DNA of 64,000 nt. Source: Bacteroidales bacterium. GTDB lineage: Bacteria > Bacteroidota > Bacteroidia > Bacteroidales > UBA932. Shown here piece after piece: positions 52,055-60,718 of the stretch; position 1 is the stretch's first letter; each line of letters starts with the position of its first letter. The notes below the pieces were generated by a model. It saw only the letters and a list, made by a program, of their open reading frames with translations, was not told the DNA's origin and did not search any database. Made by a program: the position numbers and the translations under genes. The stretch lies in contig JAFUWZ010000011.1 in the NCBI GenBank assembly GCA_017471045.1, positions 62,001 through 126,000 on the forward strand, read 5' to 3'.

Positions 52055-55000
52055 CTACAGCCACTTCACCAGCGGGAAATCCTGCCGGTGGGGCAGATCC
52101 GCATTCTTGGGATACACGCGGGTGGCCACCTGGTACAGCCCGGTCACATCGGGAAGGATGGAAGCCTGGAAAGTCGCTACGCCGTCGTTATACTCGACCA
52201 GGTCGAAGGCGAAAAGACTGCTCAGGTGCAGACGGCCCTTGCGGTCGGAAGCCGTAAAGAGCATCTCCACGCCGATATCCTCGGGCCGGAGGTCGCCCAG
52301 GTTGAGTTTGACTTCCGCCTTGAGATCGTTGTCCGGAGAGACGGAATAGGAAGAAGCCGGTTGTGCAAATGAGACCACGGAGAGGTTCTCCCAGCTCCGC
52401 CGGATCTGCTTTTTCCAAAGCGCAATCTCACGCGCCTTGGCGAAGTCGTCGGCATTGATCTGCGCGGAACGCTTCGCCTGCGGGATGTAGTACTGGTTGC
52501 AATAGTCCGTCAGCATCCGGTTGGTCGTGAAGTTGCACGCCACCTGCGCGACGGTGTTCTTGATATAACCGATCCATTCCGAAGACAGGCCCGTCTTGGC
52601 ATCCCGGGCGTAATAAGCCGGGGCGATCTCGTTCTCGATAATGTTGTAGATCGTCGCCGCGTCGAGCTCGTTCTGGTAGCTCTGGTCATCGTAGGTCCGC
52701 TCCTGCGGGAGGGCCCAGCCGGCGCCCGGCTTGTAGCCTTCGACCCACCATCCATCGAGGACGGAGAAATGCATCACGCCGTTCATCGCCGCCTTCTCGC
52801 CGGACGTGCCGGACGCTTCCTGGGGACGCGTGGGGTTGTTCATCCAGACGTCGACGCCCTGGACGAGGCGTTTGGCGAGCGAGATGTCATATCCGGGCAC
52901 GAAAACGATCTTGCCGATGAAACGGTCCTGCTTGGAGATCTCGATGATCTGCTTGATCAGGTCCTGGCCGGCCTTGTCGGCGGGATGCGCCTTGCCGGCA
53001 AACACGAACTGGACGGGTCGCCGGGGATTGTTGACGATCGCGTCGAGCCGGTCGAGGTCGGTGAAGAGCAAGGTCGCGCGCTTGTAGGTCGCGAAACGCC
53101 GGGCAAATCCGATGGTCAGCACGTCGGGACGCAACGTGTCTTTGATCTTGACGATCTGACGCGGAGAGTAGTGGCTGCTCAGGGCCTGGTTGCCGAGGCG
53201 GTCGCCCACGATGCGGACCAGTTCCTTCTTGAGGATCTTGCGTACCTCCCAGACCTGCTCGTCGGAGAGGTTGTAGATCCCCTCGAAACATTTCTTGTCG
53301 TAATGGTGCGTCCGGAACTCCTCGCCGAAGACCGTGGCGTGGAGGGCTTTCCACTCCTTGGATGCCCAGGTCGGATAATGCACGCCGTTGGTGACATAGC
53401 TGATGTGGAGTTCCTCCGGCAGGTAACCGGGATACATGTTCGCGAAGATGTCCCGGCTGACCGTGCCGTGCAGCATCGACACACCGTTGACATTCTGGGA
53501 CACGTTGGCAGCCAGGATGCTCATGGAGAACTTCTCGCCCGGATCCGAAGCATGAACCTTGCCCAGGCCCATCATCGTCTCCCAGCTGATCTTGAGACGC
53601 TCGGGATAGTGGCCGATGTACTTGCGCAGCAATCCCTCGTCAAAGGCGTCGTGCCCGGCCGGGACCGGCGTATGGGTCGTGAAGAGCGAGGAAGCCTTGA
53701 CGACCTCCATCGCTTCGGCGAAATCAAGGTTCCTGTCCTGGATGTATTCGCGCAGACGCTCCAGGCCGATGAAGGCTGCGTGGCCCTCATTGCAGTGATA
53801 GACTTGCGGATCAAGGCCCATGGCACGCAGGGCGCGGATGCCGCCGACACCGAGAAGCAGCTCCTGCTTGAGCCGGTTCTCCCAGTCACCGCCGTAGAGG
53901 TGATAAGTCACCTGACGGTCCTCCGGCAGGTTGGCCTCGAAGTCGGTGTCGAGCAGATACAGGTCGGTGCGGCCGACGGCCACCTTCCAGATACGGGCCG
54001 TCAGGGTCCGGCCCGGGAAGGCGACCTTGGTCGTGAGCCAGTTGCCGTCGGCGTCGAAGACCGGCTTGGCCGGGATGCGCAGGAAATCCTGCGCGTCATA
54101 CTCGGCTACCTGGTCGCCGTAGGCCGTGATCTTCTGCGTGAAATAGCCGTAGCGGTACAAGAGGCCGACCGCAGTCAGGTTGACATTCATGTCGCTGGTC
54201 TCCTTGAGATAGTCGCCGGCCAGGATGCCCAGGCCGCCGGAATAAATCTTCAGGGAAGTATCCAGCCCGTATTCCATGCTGAAATAAGCGACGGAAGGGT
54301 CGGTCCGACCGGCCTTGGCAGCCATATAGCTGTCAAACTCGGCCAGGACCTCACCCAGCCTGGCCAGGAACTCGGGATCCTTGGCCAGCTGCTGGAAGCG
54401 CTTGAGGCTCACGGTATCCAGTACCTCGCGGGGGTTGTGACCGGAATTGTGCCAGATCACCGGATCCACGGTCTTGAACAGGGCCTTGGCGGAATCATTC
54501 CAGCACCACCACAGGTTTTCGCTCAGTTTCTCCAACCCGGCCAGCGCATCTGGCAGATGCCGGGTGACCATCACGCTTCTCCAAGTCGGGGCGCTGATCT
54601 GCATTTCGTTTTCTTTCATTAAGGTTTCTTCTTTTAGGGACGGGTATTCTCCCATCCGGGACACTACTTTATCTATGGCAAGCGCATAGGCTTGCTTGTA
54701 ATATTCGATCTGGTTTTCCCAGAGCGCGATCCGGGACACCTCCCGGGCATTTTCCATATAATGCAGCCGACCCTCCTTGTCCAGGGCGGCCATCTCCCGC
54801 ATACGGTCCCTGACGGCGGCGACCACCTGGTCGTAGTTGTCATCGTCCCGGTCCACCACGGCGATGCCCGGATGATCCCCGGCATAGTGGCTGCGAACCC
54901 ACAGGCCGAAGCCGGCCAGGCTCGTCGTCAGGGTCGGGACACCGAACGCCACGCTCTCCAGCGGCGTATAACCCCAGGGCTCATAGTAAGACGGGAAGAC

Positions 55001-56299
55001 GGTCAGGTCCAGGCCCGACATCAGGTCATAATAGGTCTTGTCGAAGATGCCGTCCGAACCGTTCAGGTAGGAGGGGACGAAGAAGACCTTGACATTACCG
55101 TCCGGGCGGTTGACCAGCCCCTGCTCCGCCATGCGGCGGGTGACGGTATCCCATTCCGGGTTCATCAGCTGATGGGTGACCTGGGTCGTATAGTCGGCGC
55201 CCCCCTCTCCGGAGAGTTTCCGGATCAGGTTGCGGTCCGGTCCGTTGTGGCCGGAAGGAATCATGATGAAAGCGCAGACCTTGCGTTCCTTGCATCCTTC
55301 ACGGTCCAAGGCCGCCAGGGCGTCGATGAAGACATCGATCCCCTTGTTGCGGAACTCATATCGTCCGCCGATACCCACGAGCAGGGCATCTTTGCCGACC
55401 GGCGTCCCGCACATGGCGGAAGCCACTTCAACCAGCCGGGCGCGGGCGGCGGCACGTTTCTGTCCGAATTCGGCCTCGCCGGCCGGTGTGATGCTGTCTT
55501 CGAAACCGTTGGGCGTCACGATGTCTACCGGCCGGCCGTCGAAGTGCCCGCACTCGCGGGCCGTGATTTCGCTCACCGTCGTGAAGACGTCGGCGTTCTG
55601 CGCGGACTTGGATTCCAGGCTGTGACGCGCCTTGACCCCGAGCCGTGCGGCCATCTCGTCCCCGTCGTATTCGTCGAAACGCCCGTAGAGGGGATAATTG
55701 TTGCCGCAGATACAGCGGCCGACGATCGTCGCGTGGGTCGTAAAAACCGTACCCACGGCGGGACAATGCTGTTTCAGATACAGCAATCCGGCACCGGTCT
55801 GCCACTCGTGAAACTGGGCGACGACCTTGTCGGACGCATAGAGATTGTGCTTGTAGAAGCTCTCGATCGCCCAACCGGCGACATAGCCGAAGAGGGCGGA
55901 CTCCTTATAGTCCCAGTTGCCGGTGATCGAATCGACCTGGTAGGTCTCCCACAACTGGCCCAGGATCCGGTCCTGCCGGTCGATGAAACTCTTGTAATCG
56001 ATCAGGATCGCAACCGGACGGCCCGGGACATTCCAGCGTCCGATCCGGACCCGGAGCCCCTCGGCGGCCGCCTGTGCCTTCCACCTGGCATACAAGGAAG
56101 GATCCTCCGTGAAATCCGGATTGGCCTCCACGTTCATCCACACATCGGGACCGATCAGGATGTGGTGACGCTTGAGCTCCGGTTTCAGGTAGAGCGCCTT
56201 GGTGGAAACGACGGTGTATATGCCACCTACCTTGTTGCAAACTTCCCAGCTTACCTCAAATAAATAATCAGGATGGTTCCGTACTGTCTTACCGCTCAT
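52055..56299 (-). CDS. GT3 glycogen synthase-GT35 alpha-glucan phosphorylase fusion
   Basis: A 1414-residue fusion. Residues 1-560 are a eukaryote-like GT3 glycogen synthase (LFEVSWEVCNKVGGIYTVVS, FHEWQTGAGLLYL, VGTVFTTHATIVGRCICGN, VFTTVSEITARECGHF, FPSYYEPWGYTPLESVAFG), which normally uses UDP-glucose. Residues 561-1414 are a short GT35 alpha-glucan phosphorylase (VAYFSMEYGLDTSLKIYSGG, FVFAGKAHPADKAGQDLI, VQGVDVWMNNPTRPQEASGT) with the PLP Lys1169 in GTSGEKAAMNG. One chain can thus extend and shorten the same chains. A similar fusion is known in Bacteroides. It overlaps the GH57 gene by 11 bases. Confidence 0.9.
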   Translation of the reverse strand: MSGKTVRNHPDYLFEVSWEVCNKVGGIYTVVSTKALYLKPELKRHHILIGPDVWMNVEANPDFTEDPSLYARWKAQAAAEGLRVRIGRWNVPGRPVAILIDYKSFIDRQDRILGQLWETYQVDSITGNWDYKESALFGYVAGWAIESFYKHNLYASDKVVAQFHEWQTGAGLLYLKQHCPAVGTVFTTHATIVGRCICGNNYPLYGRFDEYDGDEMAARLGVKARHSLESKSAQNADVFTTVSEITARECGHFDGRPVDIVTPNGFEDSITPAGEAEFGQKRAAARARLVEVASAMCGTPVGKDALLVGIGGRYEFRNKGIDVFIDALAALDREGCKERKVCAFIMIPSGHNGPDRNLIRKLSGEGGADYTTQVTHQLMNPEWDTVTRRMAEQGLVNRPDGNVKVFFVPSYLNGSDGIFDKTYYDLMSGLDLTVFPSYYEPWGYTPLESVAFGVPTLTTSLAGFGLWVRSHYAGDHPGIAVVDRDDDNYDQVVAAVRDRMREMAALDKEGRLHYMENAREVSRIALWENQIEYYKQAYALAIDKVVSRMGEYPSLKEETLMKENEMQISAPTWRSVMVTRHLPDALAGLEKLSENLWWCWNDSAKALFKTVDPVIWHNSGHNPREVLDTVSLKRFQQLAKDPEFLARLGEVLAEFDSYMAAKAGRTDPSVAYFSMEYGLDTSLKIYSGGLGILAGDYLKETSDMNVNLTAVGLLYRYGYFTQKITAYGDQVAEYDAQDFLRIPAKPVFDADGNWLTTKVAFPGRTLTARIWKVAVGRTDLYLLDTDFEANLPEDRQVTYHLYGGDWENRLKQELLLGVGGIRALRAMGLDPQVYHCNEGHAAFIGLERLREYIQDRNLDFAEAMEVVKASSLFTTHTPVPAGHDAFDEGLLRKYIGHYPERLKISWETMMGLGKVHASDPGEKFSMSILAANVSQNVNGVSMLHGTVSRDIFANMYPGYLPEELHISYVTNGVHYPTWASKEWKALHATVFGEEFRTHHYDKKCFEGIYNLSDEQVWEVRKILKKELVRIVGDRLGNQALSSHYSPRQIVKIKDTLRPDVLTIGFARRFATYKRATLLFTDLDRLDAIVNNPRRPVQFVFAGKAHPADKAGQDLIKQIIEISKQDRFIGKIVFVPGYDISLAKRLVQGVDVWMNNPTRPQEASGTSGEKAAMNGVMHFSVLDGWWVEGYKPGAGWALPQERTYDDQSYQNELDAATIYNIIENEIAPAYYARDAKTGLSSEWIGYIKNTVAQVACNFTTNRMLTDYCNQYYIPQAKRSAQINADDFAKAREIALWKKQIRRSWENLSVVSFAQPASSYSVSPDNDLKAEVKLNLGDLRPEDIGVEMLFTASDRKGRLHLSSLFAFDLVEYNDGVATFQASILPDVTGLYQVATRVYPKNADLPHRQDFPLVKWL

Positions 56300-57494
56300 C
56301 TCTCACCGCCATTGCATCGTTCACCCGGATGATGAAATCACTCAGGATATTCATATAGTTGATAAAGGCCTCGTAAGGCGTCTCGTACTGGTTGACGTAT
56401 TTACGTGCCGCACCGTCGGAGAAGAACTGCGTGCTCATATCATAGAAATTCGCACTCTCCTGGAGATGGCCGAAGTCCGCCCAGAGGACGGGATCGTTCA
56501 GGATGGACAGTTTCTCGGTCAGGTCATAGAGCTTGTTGAAGGCGTCCTGCTGGAGCTCGTTGCCCAGATAGACGGACATATCACTCTCGACCGTGGACCA
56601 AGAGATCGCATCCTCCACCTCGACGGGGCCTACGCACTTGAGGTTCTTCACGGCCTGCGCGGGCGTGACGAACTGCATCGAGCCGTCGGCAAGCACCCAG
56701 GCCGGCAAGGCCCGCATGAAGTCGAAAATCCCGCTCCCTGCCGGGTGGAGCAGGCCGAAGGCCTCATAGTCCATGAAGAGGTTGACAATCTCGCCCTCGG
56801 CGCCGCGCAGCCACTCTACATATTTCTCCGCCGTCAGCGGCCAGACATCCCAGGACGTATTGGAGAAGCGCACCGCAATGTCATCGCTGAGCGAATAGTT
56901 GCGCATCAGGAGGTTCAGCTTGGGCTGGGAGGCACAACTGTAAACATAATTGGGGCTCCGCCAGCCCAGAACCTGTTTGGCGCCCTCGGTCAACATCGTC
57001 TTGAAGCCCATGTCATAGACGGCCGCACCGATGCTGTCGGAATAGATCAGTTCGGTGTTGCGGAAGGTGACGGGCTTGACCCCGAAGAGCTGCTCGATCT
57101 TGTCTTTCTGCTTGAGCACCTGATGCTTGAATTCGGCCTGGGAGGCTACGGAAGCCAATGAGTGATAATAGGTCTCGCAGAGGAACTCCACCCAACCCGT
57201 ATCGGCGAGTGCCTTGAAACTGTCGATCACCTCCGGAGCATAACGCTCGAAGAGTTCGAGCGTCGAGCCAGAAATAGAGAACGCCAGCTTGAGCTTGCCC
57301 TTGTGGGTCTTCAGCAAGTCCAGCAGGATGGCATTCATCGGAAGATAGCAGTCCTGGACGGTCCGCCGGATGACGGTCCGGTTGGCGAAGTCGTCATAGT
57401 AATGGGAATCCTTCCCGATATCGAAAAACCGGTACAGGCGGAGCCGGGTCGGCTGGTGTACCTGGAAATACAGGCAAATGCTCTTCTGGTTCAT
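56289..57494 (-). CDS. GH57 family alpha-glucan-acting enzyme
   Basis: A 401-residue (beta/alpha)7-barrel protein. The start MNQKSICLYFQVHQPTRLRL gives the conserved GH57 opening with HQP at residues 13-15; the longer frame reads into the GT4 gene. The nucleophile Glu lies in VTFRNTELIYSDSIG, with LWADFGHLQESANFYDM later. GH57 includes alpha-amylases, branching enzymes and glucanotransferases; this one lies between a GT4 and the glycogen synthase-phosphorylase, so it acts on glycogen, but the reaction is uncertain. Its ATG overlaps the GT4 stop by 4 bases. Confidence 0.88.
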   Translation of the reverse strand: MNQKSICLYFQVHQPTRLRLYRFFDIGKDSHYYDDFANRTVIRRTVQDCYLPMNAILLDLLKTHKGKLKLAFSISGSTLELFERYAPEVIDSFKALADTGWVEFLCETYYHSLASVASQAEFKHQVLKQKDKIEQLFGVKPVTFRNTELIYSDSIGAAVYDMGFKTMLTEGAKQVLGWRSPNYVYSCASQPKLNLLMRNYSLSDDIAVRFSNTSWDVWPLTAEKYVEWLRGAEGEIVNLFMDYEAFGLLHPAGSGIFDFMRALPAWVLADGSMQFVTPAQAVKNLKCVGPVEVEDAISWSTVESDMSVYLGNELQQDAFNKLYDLTEKLSILNDPVLWADFGHLQESANFYDMSTQFFSDGAARKYVNQYETPYEAFINYMNILSDFIIRVNDAMAVRDER

Positions 57495-58777
57495 ATCAGT
57501 GATTCGTAAACTTTTTTCAACTTGGCGGTGGCGTTGTTCCATTTGAGGGCGTTGACCTCGTCATAACCTTTCTTGACCGCAAACTCGGACAAGACGGGAT
57601 ACTGGAGCAGCGCATAGATGTCATCAGCCATCGCATCCACATCCCAGAAGTCCACCTTGAAGGCATATTTCAGGACCTCTGCGGCGCCGGACTGGTGTGA
57701 GATGATCGAAGGAACCCCCGTACGCATCGCCTCCAGCGGAGAGATGCCGAAAGGCTCGGAGACGGAAGGCATGATATAGACGTCGGACAGGGCGAACATC
57801 TTCTGGACATCCGCGCCCCGCAGGAAACCGGTGAAATGGAAACGGTCCGAAATCCCGAGACGCGCCACCTGGCGGATCGCCCGGTTCATCATATCCCCGC
57901 TGCCGGCCATCACGAAACGCACGCCCTCGGTCCGCTTGAGGACCTTGGCCGCCGCTTCGATGAAGTATTCGGGGCCCTTCTGGAAGGTGATGCGGCCGAG
58001 GAAGGTTACGACCTTGTCCTTGACCCCGCGCTCCACCTGGAGGTTCTCCCGGCCGCTGAAATCCACGGCGTTGTGGACCGTGACGACCTTGGCCGGATCG
58101 ATGTGGTAGCGGTTGATCACGATGTTGCGGGTCAGGTCGCTGACCGTCACGACACGGTCCGCCGCCTGCATGCCACGCGTCTCGATGTCGAGCACACGGG
58201 TATCGATATGCTTCTCGTCGCCGCGGTCGTAAGAGGTCGCATGGACGTGGACCACCAGGGGCTTGCCCGTCAGTTCCTTGGCGGCGATGCCCGCCAGGTA
58301 GGTCAGCCAGTCATGGGCGTGGATCACATCGAACCGGTCGGCATACTGCATCGCAATGGTGCCGCCGACCTGGGCGTAGCGCGTGACTTCCTCCATCAGG
58401 GAGGCGCCGTACTTGCCGGAGAACTTGAACTTCTGTCCGAAGCCCACCGTCGTCTGGAGCGTGCGGTTGCGCTTCATCTCCTCGATCGCGGAGAAATACT
58501 CTTCCGGATCGACATAAGGAACGAGATTGGAATCCACATACAGGTATTGGGTCCTGTCGATGAACTCCTCGACCGTAGAGCTGACATTGCGCACCTCCAC
58601 GTCGCTCGCATTGAGGATGGTCGTTGCGCTCTGGTCCTCGTCTCCGGAAGCGGAAGGCATCACGAAGAGCGTCTCCACGCCATTGTAGGCGAGCCCCTTG
58701 ACGATGCCCTCGCAGGCCGTGCCCAGACCGCCGGCGATATGGGGAGGAAACTCCCAGCCGAACATCAAAACTTTCAT
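57491..58777 (-). CDS. GT4 glycosyltransferase (glycogen/starch synthase-like)
   Basis: A 428-residue GT-B enzyme. N-terminal motif FGWEFPPHIAGGLGTACEGI matches starch/glycogen synthase-like proteins; later come VIHAHDWLTYLAGIAAKEL, VTFLGRITFQKGPEYFIEAA and the donor motif MPSVSEPFGISPLEAMRTGV with the E-x7-E arrangement. It probably extends or primes alpha-glucan. It lies between the debranching enzyme (6 bases) and GH57 (4-base overlap), the same gene order as in Bacteroides glycogen loci. Donor sugar nucleotide unknown. Confidence 0.88.
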   Translation of the reverse strand: MKVLMFGWEFPPHIAGGLGTACEGIVKGLAYNGVETLFVMPSASGDEDQSATTILNASDVEVRNVSSTVEEFIDRTQYLYVDSNLVPYVDPEEYFSAIEEMKRNRTLQTTVGFGQKFKFSGKYGASLMEEVTRYAQVGGTIAMQYADRFDVIHAHDWLTYLAGIAAKELTGKPLVVHVHATSYDRGDEKHIDTRVLDIETRGMQAADRVVTVSDLTRNIVINRYHIDPAKVVTVHNAVDFSGRENLQVERGVKDKVVTFLGRITFQKGPEYFIEAAAKVLKRTEGVRFVMAGSGDMMNRAIRQVARLGISDRFHFTGFLRGADVQKMFALSDVYIMPSVSEPFGISPLEAMRTGVPSIISHQSGAAEVLKYAFKVDFWDVDAMADDIYALLQYPVLSEFAVKKGYDEVNALKWNNATAKLKKVYESLI

Positions 58778-58783
58778 AGCCGT

Positions 58784-60715
58784 CTAGCGCTTTAGGTTCA
58801 ACTTATATTCTATGGCGAGCAGGGCGGCCGTACTGAGGGCCGAAGAGATGGCGCCGTGCGGCTCCTGGGGCGGATCGCCGTCGTACAACTCGGAGAAGGC
58901 ACCGACGCCGTGCTTGCCCAGATCCTCGTAGAAGCCGTCCACCAGCGCGCGGGCCTTCCCGAGGAAGGATTCGCCCTTCACCCGGAGACAGACATCCACG
59001 TACGGTTCCAGCAGGAAGGGACGCGTGCTGCCGTTGTGGTAAGCCAGGTCCCGCTCATGCTGAGAACCGTCATAGACGCCTTTATAGCGGGCGTCGCGGG
59101 GAGACAGGGTGCGGATGCCGCGCGCGGTCAGCAGCTCCTTGTCCACCACGCGCACGACTTTCGGGACGATCTCGTCCTCGACCGGAGCATACTTCACCCA
59201 GACGGCATAGAGCTGGTTGGGCCGGATCTCCAGATGCTGGCCTTCGTTGTCCACATAATCACACAGGCAGCCGATGGAGTCATTCCAGAACAGTTTCTGG
59301 TAGTTGTCCCGGATCAAGTCCCGGACGCGGGACCAGCGCGTCACGAAGTCGCCCGTGCCGGCGCCATACTGGCGCTCCATCTCCAGGGCGAAGCAGATCG
59401 CATTGTACCACAGCGCGTTGGTCTCCACCTGGAAGCCTGCACGCTCCGTGACGGCCCGGCCGCCGATGTAGGCATTCATCCAGGACAAGGCGACACCGTC
59501 CATCTGGGCCCAGAGCAGGCCGTTCGGCTGCAGGGCCACTTCCTTGCGCTCACCCGGCACGTAACTCTCGATGATGCCGCGGATGACGACGCCGTACTTC
59601 TTCCAGATCCGGGCCGGATCGGCTCCGAAATCCAGGTAGGCCTGCAAGGTGCAGGCCATGAAGAGCGGCGCCTCGACCTGCGTGGTCCGGCAAAACAAGC
59701 GCTCCTGCTCGTCCGCGACGATGTTGTCCAGGATTTCTTCAAACTCAGCCGCGTCGCCCTTGGCGTAAAGCGTCAGCCCGGCGAGCGACTGCAAGGTCTC
59801 GCGCAGCAGGCCGGTGTACATCCAGGAAAATCCGGCGTTGATCTTCTTGCGGTAATTGTGGTTGCAGACGAGCGTGTCGGCACAGCGGACCAACTGGTCG
59901 CGGCCGTCCGTGACCGGCGGCATCAGCCGCAGGCGGTCGTTGAACTTGCGTTTCAGGCCGGCGGGCGCTTCTTCCTTCATCGAGGCGGAAAAGACCACGG
60001 AAGCACCGGGAGCCAAGGTCAGCTCGAACCAGCCGGGCACGAACAGGTCCTCCTTGCAGTCAAAGCCCCGGCGGTACTCGTCGGAATAAGTGATGCCGTT
60101 GTACCAGTAAGGGGCGGAGACAAAGGCCGCCTTGGCGTCGCTGACCTGCAGGTTGAGATCCGGGAAATTGGGATACATCCGGAAGGAAACGCCGTTCGCG
60201 ACCGCCTCGAAAGTGGTGCGCGCGTCCGCATTCTGCTGCGTCAGGGCGTGGATGTTGCGGAAAGCCAGGAAGGGGCGGAGCTGAAGCGTGGCCTTCGCAG
60301 GCGCCGCCAGCAATTCGAACTTGACCAGCACCTGGTCCTGGTCCGGCACCAGCAGGATGCTCTTGCGGAAGACGATGTCGCCCACCTTATAGGTGATCTG
60401 CGGGACAGAATCGCCCGCAAAATCCACCACATACTTGTGTCCGCGGGGCTCATAGACCTCTCCGTAGCAGTGGATGCCGAGATTGAACTGCTTGCCGTTG
60501 ACGATCAGGCTCTCGTCCAGTGCGGACAGCAAAAGGAACTTGTCTCCCCCGAAACGGTCCAGCGTCACGGCGAGAAGGCCGTGATAACGCCGGGTATTGC
60601 AAGTCAAGATGGAGGTGTTGCAGTACGCACCTGTCTTGTTGGCCGCGAGGATCTCCCGCTTGAGCGAATAGGACAAGTTGACCAGCTCGGACTTGTTGAA
60701 TTTCAAAAAGGCCAT
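58784..60715 (-). CDS. Glycogen debranching enzyme (amylo-alpha-1,6-glucosidase, GH133)
   Basis: A 643-residue enzyme. The N-terminal glucanotransferase-like part has NTSILTCNTRRYHGLLAVTL; the C-terminal (alpha/alpha)6 barrel has NAGFSWMYTGLLRETLQSLA, GLLWAQMDGVALSWMNAYIG, EIRPNQLYAVWVKYAP and YHNGSTRPFLLEPYVDVC. This is the Pfam GDE_N/GDE_C type found in Bacteroidetes. It should remove alpha-1,6 branches left by the phosphorylase. It starts 3 bases after glgB and is followed 6 bases later by the GT4 gene. Confidence 0.9.
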   Translation of the reverse strand: MAFLKFNKSELVNLSYSLKREILAANKTGAYCNTSILTCNTRRYHGLLAVTLDRFGGDKFLLLSALDESLIVNGKQFNLGIHCYGEVYEPRGHKYVVDFAGDSVPQITYKVGDIVFRKSILLVPDQDQVLVKFELLAAPAKATLQLRPFLAFRNIHALTQQNADARTTFEAVANGVSFRMYPNFPDLNLQVSDAKAAFVSAPYWYNGITYSDEYRRGFDCKEDLFVPGWFELTLAPGASVVFSASMKEEAPAGLKRKFNDRLRLMPPVTDGRDQLVRCADTLVCNHNYRKKINAGFSWMYTGLLRETLQSLAGLTLYAKGDAAEFEEILDNIVADEQERLFCRTTQVEAPLFMACTLQAYLDFGADPARIWKKYGVVIRGIIESYVPGERKEVALQPNGLLWAQMDGVALSWMNAYIGGRAVTERAGFQVETNALWYNAICFALEMERQYGAGTGDFVTRWSRVRDLIRDNYQKLFWNDSIGCLCDYVDNEGQHLEIRPNQLYAVWVKYAPVEDEIVPKVVRVVDKELLTARGIRTLSPRDARYKGVYDGSQHERDLAYHNGSTRPFLLEPYVDVCLRVKGESFLGKARALVDGFYEDLGKHGVGAFSELYDGDPPQEPHGAISSALSTAALLAIEYKLNLKR

Positions 60716-60718
60716 ATA